Of a DNA stretch of 64,000 nucleotides, positions 59,124 through 64,000 are shown piece after piece (position 1 is the first letter of the stretch; every line of letters starts with the position of its first letter). This DNA is from Acidobacteriaceae bacterium. GTDB lineage: Bacteria; Acidobacteriota; Terriglobia; Terriglobales; Acidobacteriaceae. The notes under the pieces are model-generated. The model was given only the letters and a program-made list of their open reading frames with translations, was not told where the DNA came from and made no database searches. The position numbers and the translations under genes were made by a program. The stretch lies in assembly GCA_030041515.1 (NCBI GenBank), contig JASHNS010000028.1:1-64000 (forward strand). The letters run 5' to 3'.

Positions 59124-62100
59124 TCAGAAAATGAACTTGCCACCGAGCTGAATCTCGCGGGGATCATGAGACGAGAGCGCCGCTCCGAACGACGGGTCGC
59201 CGACCTCGGTGTCAAGACTGTCACTCACGAAGCTGTTGTGATTGAACGCGTTGAAGAATTCGCCGCGGAACTGGAACGTGCCACGCTCGCCCACAGCGAT
59301 ATTCTTGATTGCGGAGAGGTCCCACAGATCGAGCCCGGGACCGAGGAGTACGCCGTCGGGGCTGTTCCCGAAGTGACCGACGGCATCCGCAAAGGATGAA
59401 CTGGAGAACCATTGCGCCTGCGTCTTTATCATGTGGACGGGGGAGACGCGGTCCGGCCGCGGTGCGATAAAGCCGGGATCCATGTCCAGGCCGCCCGGAT
59501 AGGTTCCTGCAGCACAGGGAGCCGCTGAGCCCGCCGGCGGAGCCTGGCAGTCGAAGTTATCGAAGGGTTGATTAATGGTGATCGACGTTCCGGACTCGAA
59601 GGTGGTGATGCCGGAAGCCTCCCAGCCACCCAACACATGGCCGGCGAAGCCATGCTGCTCTTTATAGAACGGCAAATTGTAAAAGAAGTTAGCGACGAAG
59701 GTCTGAGGCTGGTTCAGCAGCGAATTGCCATAGTCCATCATCGGATCGTAGGTGTCGTAGGTCTCGCTGTCGCGATCCTCCCAGTTGTTCGTAAGCGTGT
59801 GCCCCCAGGTGTATGCAATCCCCGCGGTCAGCCCATGCTCTTCGCGAGTATTGAGAGTAACCTGCAGCGAGTTAAAGTTACTCATATATTCCGGAACTCT
59901 GGATTCAAACCAGGAATAGCCGGCATAGGGCACCACGGCATTGACGGCGGCGGTCGGATTCGCCTCTCGAGCTGCCAGCGTCGGCTGATTGAGGTCCCGG
60001 TCGCCGAGGAGATGGCGCCCGAGCGTTCCGACATAGGAAATCCCGAAGAGCATCGCCGGAGTTATCTGCTGGTCGACGCTGAGATTGAAGTCCTGGTACG
60101 AAGGATTCGGCATGTTCGGAGTGCCCGGAGTGCCGGTAGCGACGATGTGATTGGGGCCCAGCGAAACGCCGGCGGTTCCGGCCAGGGGATTATCGAACTG
60201 CGTGTTGTTGACGGTCGCCTCCACCAGGCCCGGCGACTCCTGAAACGCATTCTGCTCCCAGATGCCGTTGAGCATGCGGTCATAGAAGACGCCATAGCCG
60301 CCGCGGACCGCAGTCTTGCCATCCCCGAAGACGTCGTACGCAAAGCCGAAGCGCGGACCCCAGTTATTCAGAGGAGTCGGATTCACGTGGGCGCCCCAGG
60401 GCGAACAGGTCGCATAGAGAGCCGTGCTCTGGGCGGTGCTGCAGGCCTTTCCAGCCGGATAGATCAGCCCGTTCGCGTAATTTGCCGGAATCACCGTACC
60501 GGCCGGGAAGTTCCCGGCGTTCGTCCCGGTCGGAACGATCGCAGGCGCATTGGCCGAATTGAAGTAATCGGGATCGAAATTGGCCAGCGTGTCCAACACG
60601 TCAGCCGGGGATGGGAAATAGCTCCAGCGCATTCCGAGGTTGAGGGTTACATTTTTGGTTATCCGCCAGTCGTCCTGGGCGTACGACTCGAAATTGAAGT
60701 AATGGAGATCGGGGATGGTATCCCGGCTCGCCTGCGTATACTGGAGCGCGTCGCCAAGAAGGAAGTCGGCAAAGTCATTGAATTCGAAGACGGCCTCTCC
60801 GCTGGAGGCATTCTCCGTCTTGAGCATTTGGGACACAGTGGCGCCAACACGGAAATTGTGGCGACCGAGGGTAACGGAGAAGTTATCAAAGAGGGTGCGG
60901 TCCAGGTTACGCTCGAAATAAGGAGTGCTCCCATAATTGAAGCCCTCGGGAGAGCCGGCGGCTTTGAAGTAAAAACCGGGTATGCGACCGTAAGGGTCCG
61001 GAAACTCGGTATTGTTCGTCAGCTGGCTGGCAATGGAAGGATCCGTCGCGATCGAGCCGGGAGTAAAGGCCGAGCTAATGGTTCCCTGGCTGTATGCGAA
61101 CTCCGCCTCATTCACCATGCGCGGGGAGATTGTCCACGTCAGATTGCCGACCACGTTCTCGCCTGGGGCATTGACGGCGGAACCCGCTACGTTCGGGAAG
61201 TTGGTGCCAGCGAACAGGCCCATGGGAAAATTCTCAGGCGTCTCATCCTGGATCGCATGGGCAAAGAAATGGAGTTTGTCTGTGAGATTGGCGTCGATAC
61301 GAACCAGGTCCTCGCGGGTGTTCTCCAATTGAGAATAGCTAAAGGTGTAAAAGCCGTTGCTGGTGTTGGCGGGGAATTTATCGTAGAGGTCCGTCAGATA
61401 CACTTTGGCATTTTTGCTGTAGCAGGACGGGTTAATCGTGCTCATGTTTGTGGAAGCGTTGTAAGTAACGCATCCGGCTGGAGCGCTGGTGGTAAGGTCG
61501 CCCGAAAATGTGCCGTTCAGATCGTCCGGTGTCGCGGCGTAGACGCTGCTGGTTTCCGGAGCGAGGACCTTGCGCCATTCTTCCGACCAGAAGAAGAAGA
61601 GCTTTTTGGTGCCCGGGTTATACACCTTTGGTATCATGATCGGCCCACCGAGCGTAAAGCCGTAATCGTTATAGCGCTCAACCGTTCTGGGAGTTATGGG
61701 CGTGGTCTGCTTGTTGAAGTAGTTGTTTGCATTGAAGATGTTGTTACGGCCGAATTCGTAGGCGTCGCCGTGAAAGTGGTCGGTGCCCGACCGGATGGAA
61801 GTGAGAATCTGCCCCGCTCCGCTGCGGCCATATTCAGCGTCGTAGGTGCTTCTCTCCATCGTGAACTCCTGAATGGCATCGACGCTGGGCACATTGAGGA
61901 GGGTTGAGTTCGATCCGCTGTCGTTGATGTCGGCGCCGTCGACGGTCCAGTTATTTGCGGTGTCCCGAGCCCCGTTGACTGCGACGGCCGAGGTGTTATT
62001 GAGCCCGAAGCCCACTTCGTCCGGCAGCTGGCTGACCACCCCCGGCTGCAGGGTAACCAGCTGCTCGAAGTTGCGGTTGTTCAGCTGCAGCTGCGTCACC

Positions 62101-62588
62101 TGTTTTCCGGAGATGGTTCCGGACAGCTCGCTGGTGGTAGTGTTCAGCGATACTGAAGTCTGCTGAACTGTAACGGTCTGGGTGACGGCGCCCGGAACGA
62201 GTTTCGCGTTGACTGTGCGCGTCTGCGCAACGTAGAGGGTGATATTTGGCGCCTGGAACGTCTTGAATCCAGCGGCGCTTACGGTCAGATCATAGGTTCC
62301 GGCGGCGAGGCCGGAGATGGTGTAATTGCCGCTCGGGTTGGTGCGTACGGTTCTGGGGACCGCGTTGCCGCCTTCCGCCACCACTTTTACCGTGGCACCG
62401 GGAATGACCGCTCCGGTCGGGTCTGTCACCGATCCGTTCAGGACACCCTCCAGTTCCTGTGCGGAAATGCGGGGCGCGCAGCACACGAGGACCGCCAGAG
62501 TGAACGCTGCCGCCTGCCAACTAAAGATGCGGAGATGAAGACGGTTTCTGAAACAGCGGAATCTCGTCATGCGCTTTGCGTCAAGCAT
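59124..62588 (-). CDS. TonB-dependent receptor, Oar-like, with carboxypeptidase-regulatory domain
   Basis: A 1154-residue outer-membrane receptor. A signal peptide (SWQAAAFTLAVLVCCAPRISAQ) is followed by a carboxypeptidase-regulatory-like beta-sandwich (GSVTDPTGAVIPGATVKV, NPSGNYTISGLAAGTYDLTVSAAGF), a plug (LQLNNRNFEQLVTLQPGV, NWTVDGADINDSG) and a long beta-barrel ending in a terminal Phe (LGGKFIF). GAGGGAG upstream selects the ATG at 62588 over one seven codons earlier. Large receptors of this class are abundant in Acidobacteriota and are thought to import plant or microbial oligosaccharides. It is divergent from a GntR gene and preceded by a good promoter-like pair. Confidence 0.93.
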   Translation of the reverse strand: MLDAKRMTRFRCFRNRLHLRIFSWQAAAFTLAVLVCCAPRISAQELEGVLNGSVTDPTGAVIPGATVKVVAEGGNAVPRTVRTNPSGNYTISGLAAGTYDLTVSAAGFKTFQAPNITLYVAQTRTVNAKLVPGAVTQTVTVQQTSVSLNTTTSELSGTISGKQVTQLQLNNRNFEQLVTLQPGVVSQLPDEVGFGLNNTSAVAVNGARDTANNWTVDGADINDSGSNSTLLNVPSVDAIQEFTMERSTYDAEYGRSGAGQILTSIRSGTDHFHGDAYEFGRNNIFNANNYFNKQTTPITPRTVERYNDYGFTLGGPIMIPKVYNPGTKKLFFFWSEEWRKVLAPETSSVYAATPDDLNGTFSGDLTTSAPAGCVTYNASTNMSTINPSCYSKNAKVYLTDLYDKFPANTSNGFYTFSYSQLENTREDLVRIDANLTDKLHFFAHAIQDETPENFPMGLFAGTNFPNVAGSAVNAPGENVVGNLTWTISPRMVNEAEFAYSQGTISSAFTPGSIATDPSIASQLTNNTEFPDPYGRIPGFYFKAAGSPEGFNYGSTPYFERNLDRTLFDNFSVTLGRHNFRVGATVSQMLKTENASSGEAVFEFNDFADFLLGDALQYTQASRDTIPDLHYFNFESYAQDDWRITKNVTLNLGMRWSYFPSPADVLDTLANFDPDYFNSANAPAIVPTGTNAGNFPAGTVIPANYANGLIYPAGKACSTAQSTALYATCSPWGAHVNPTPLNNWGPRFGFAYDVFGDGKTAVRGGYGVFYDRMLNGIWEQNAFQESPGLVEATVNNTQFDNPLAGTAGVSLGPNHIVATGTPGTPNMPNPSYQDFNLSVDQQITPAMLFGISYVGTLGRHLLGDRDLNQPTLAAREANPTAAVNAVVPYAGYSWFESRVPEYMSNFNSLQVTLNTREEHGLTAGIAYTWGHTLTNNWEDRDSETYDTYDPMMDYGNSLLNQPQTFVANFFYNLPFYKEQHGFAGHVLGGWEASGITTFESGTSITINQPFDNFDCQAPPAGSAAPCAAGTYPGGLDMDPGFIAPRPDRVSPVHMIKTQAQWFSSSSFADAVGHFGNSPDGVLLGPGLDLWDLSAIKNIAVGERGTFQFRGEFFNAFNHNSFVSDSLDTEVGDPSFGAALSSHDPREIQLGGKFIF

Positions 62589-63106
62589 AGGGCTCCCTCT
62601 TTCCTGCATGGTCAGCGTATGGGGTCTGGTGCTCGTGCGTGGCCTGGAATACCGGGTCTTGTTGTTGCCTGTTCACTCGACTCGATTGACTTCCGCAACC
62701 GAGGAGAAATTTTCCGACCAGTGAATCAATGTATTAGAACACAGATAATAGTTTGCTGCGTATTACAGCATCGATAATGCTCTATAGCACTATTCGGAAT
62801 CGACTGTCAAGACACTGCGCCCGCGCGAAGGCCTCCGCCGGCAAGGAAGAAGGCCGACAAACTCCACATCAGGGGGGGCGGCTGTTTGAGCGGAAATACG
62901 CGGAAAATTATTGAGAGCCGTGGCATCGTGTCTCCCCGGCACCTGAATTGTTGATACGATCGCCGCTATATAGCAACGGGTCTGCTATGGTAATCGGGAG
63001 ACGGAAACACCCGACCGCTCACGAGTGCCGAGTGGTCCGCAGGTGTGGCAAGCAGTTGGAGAGCGCGGTCCGTTTCCGGGCCCCGGATGTGAAAACGGTG
63101 GGGGCG
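62589..63106. other. divergent regulatory region receptor/GntR
   Basis: About 520 bases, notably AT-richer around 62700-62800 than the surrounding DNA. It carries the promoter described separately. No other gene is supported. The GntR frame is open back to 62948 without a ribosome site. Confidence 0.5.
62781..62810 (-). promoter_or_regulatory. sigma70-like promoter for the TonB-dependent receptor
   Basis: On the minus strand TTGACA (62810-62805) and TATAGA (62786-62781) are separated by 18 bases. This would give a leader of about 185 bases before the ATG at 62588. Short inverted arms ATAG/CTAT overlap the -10 side (62783-62792), a possible site for the divergent GntR regulator. Confidence 0.4.
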
Positions 63107-63823
63107 ATGCCAAGCCGCAGCGAAGAGCCAGCGTACAAGCAGATACAGAAGGCGATCCGGCGCCGGATCGACGGGGGGCAGCTGAAGCCGGGCCATCCGG
63201 TACCGTCGGAGCGGGAGCTGGCCCGGGTGCACAAGGTAAGCCTGATGACGGCACGCCATGCGCTGAGCGAGATGGCGCGGGAAGGGCTGGTGGAGCGGCG
63301 GCACGGAGCGGGGACATTCGTGGCGCCGCCGCGAGTGCAGTTCAACAAGCTGCTGGGCTACTCCGAGCAGATGGCGAGTCTGGGGCTGACGGCGCATTCG
63401 CGGGTGATCGCGAGCGGGGTTGTGACGCGGGAACATGAGATAGCAGCGCGGCTGGGGCTGGCGCCGACGAGCCGGCTGGGACGGCTGGAACGTGTGCGGA
63501 TGGCGGCCGACGAGCCAGTGGCGCTGGAGACCTGTTACTGGTCGGCGGACGAGTATCCGAGGCTGGTGGACGCGCCTCTGGAGCGGGTGTCGCTGTTCGG
63601 GCTGCTGGAACGGGAATGCGGGGTGGAGCTGGCGTATTCGGACGAGGAGATCGATGCAACCGATGCGGACCTGCGCATCGCCGAGCTGCTGCAGATCCCG
63701 CGGGGAAGCTCGCTGCTGCGTATCCGGCAGCTGATCTTCTCGACGAAGAGCCGGGCGACGGTCTACGCGATGGGGCTTTACCGATCCGGACGCCACACAC
63801 TGCGCGTCCGGCGGTTCCGGTAG
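63107..63823 (+). CDS. GntR/HutC family transcriptional regulator with UTRA domain
   Basis: A 238-residue regulator. Winged helix at about residues 8-72 (YKQIQKAIRRRIDGGQL, LKPGHPVPSERELARVHKVS, GLVERRHGAGTFV) and a UTRA effector domain at about 90-235 (GLTAHSRVIASGV, LGRLERVRMAADEPVALETCYW, LLRIRQLIFSTKSRATVYAMGLYRSGRHTL). UTRA regulators bind sugars, amino-sugars or histidine-pathway ligands. The ATG at 63107 has a GGTGGGGG stretch upstream. It is divergent from the TonB-dependent receptor and may control it. Confidence 0.9.
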   Translation: MPSRSEEPAYKQIQKAIRRRIDGGQLKPGHPVPSERELARVHKVSLMTARHALSEMAREGLVERRHGAGTFVAPPRVQFNKLLGYSEQMASLGLTAHSRVIASGVVTREHEIAARLGLAPTSRLGRLERVRMAADEPVALETCYWSADEYPRLVDAPLERVSLFGLLERECGVELAYSDEEIDATDADLRIAELLQIPRGSSLLRIRQLIFSTKSRATVYAMGLYRSGRHTLRVRRFR

Positions 63824-64000
63824 GGCGCGGGAGCGGGCAAGGAAGAGACAGCGTCTGGCGCCTGAACGCGGGTGAGGAGAAGAATCCCACAAGGCCGGTT
63901 TCAGGAAGGTCGCTCCCGTCCGTACAATGTCGAGGTGCAGGCAACACCATGGAAATCCGCGTTGATTCCTGTCTTTGGAGACGAATCGCCGGCATCAGTC
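63824..64000. other. window end, nothing recognised
   Basis: The last 177 bases contain no supported gene start or RNA. A gene may begin beyond the window. Confidence 0.4.

Noticed and set aside
59568-61907. Plus-strand open frame of 779 codons
   Set aside because: Antisense to the TonB-dependent receptor; composition is Arg/Gly-rich without domains, a usual effect of high GC.

Overview
The window looks like chromosomal DNA of a GC-rich member of the Acidobacteriota (Terriglobia/Acidobacteriaceae type). The reasons are two Oar-like TonB-dependent receptors with N-terminal carboxypeptidase-regulatory domains, a Ser/Thr kinase fused to a TPR region, a multi-thousand-residue secreted beta-propeller/Ig mosaic protein, many FixL/FixJ-type two-component pairs, and a periplasmic molybdenum dehydrogenase with a cytochrome c. 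The placement is inferred from gene content; no rRNA or marker gene is present. I saw no tRNA, rRNA, CRISPR array, intact insertion sequence or prophage.

Layout. 1-643: tail of a TonB-dependent receptor. 1.3-8.9 kb: signalling block with an MHYT histidine kinase and FixJ-like regulator on the plus strand, then on the minus strand two paralogous EAL-PAS proteins around a sensor-less kinase and a second FixJ-like regulator. 9.1-16.5 kb (minus): respiratory block with a triheme cytochrome c, 2Fe-2S subunit and Tat-exported molybdopterin subunit of an aldehyde/isoquinoline oxidoreductase-type enzyme, then cydA, cydB and a HAD phosphatase. 17.0-20.7 kb (plus): redox block with an aldo/keto reductase, Old Yellow Enzyme, thioredoxin-reductase-like flavoprotein without the CXXC, and a UBP-type zinc finger.

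21.1-34.7 kb: a stress island with two YfdX proteins, HdeD, DUF4136, Hsp20, DUF3300, two copies of an unrecognised secreted family, a DsbA-like protein, PsiE, a triple-BON protein, two histidine kinases and two regulators. YfdX x2 + HdeD + sHsp20 + thioredoxin-fold + PsiE resembles the core of the enterobacterial transmissible locus of stress tolerance (locus of heat resistance), here rearranged and linked to two-component systems. This is my main candidate for an under-described system.

34.7-39.0 kb: gene-poor DNA with a 256-bp direct repeat (about 96% identical) flanking a divergent TetR/NmrA pair, a decayed DUF4136 relic, and a hairpin-rich stretch that may encode a structured RNA. 39.0-56.7 kb: a Ser/Thr kinase convergent with a gene for a secreted protein of about 4,860 residues, which holds kelch-like, NHL, PASTA, metzincin, Gly-rich octapeptide, FN3/Ig and HYDIN-like parts. 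56.9-64 kb: a frameshifted PDZ relic, glpD, a second TonB-dependent receptor, and a divergent GntR/HutC regulator.

How the parts may work together (inference): the kinases and regulators probably sense envelope or redox conditions and control the stress genes and c-di-GMP turnover; the dehydrogenase-cytochrome-bd oxidase set could move periplasmic electrons to oxygen; the receptor/GntR pair looks like a nutrient-uptake unit.
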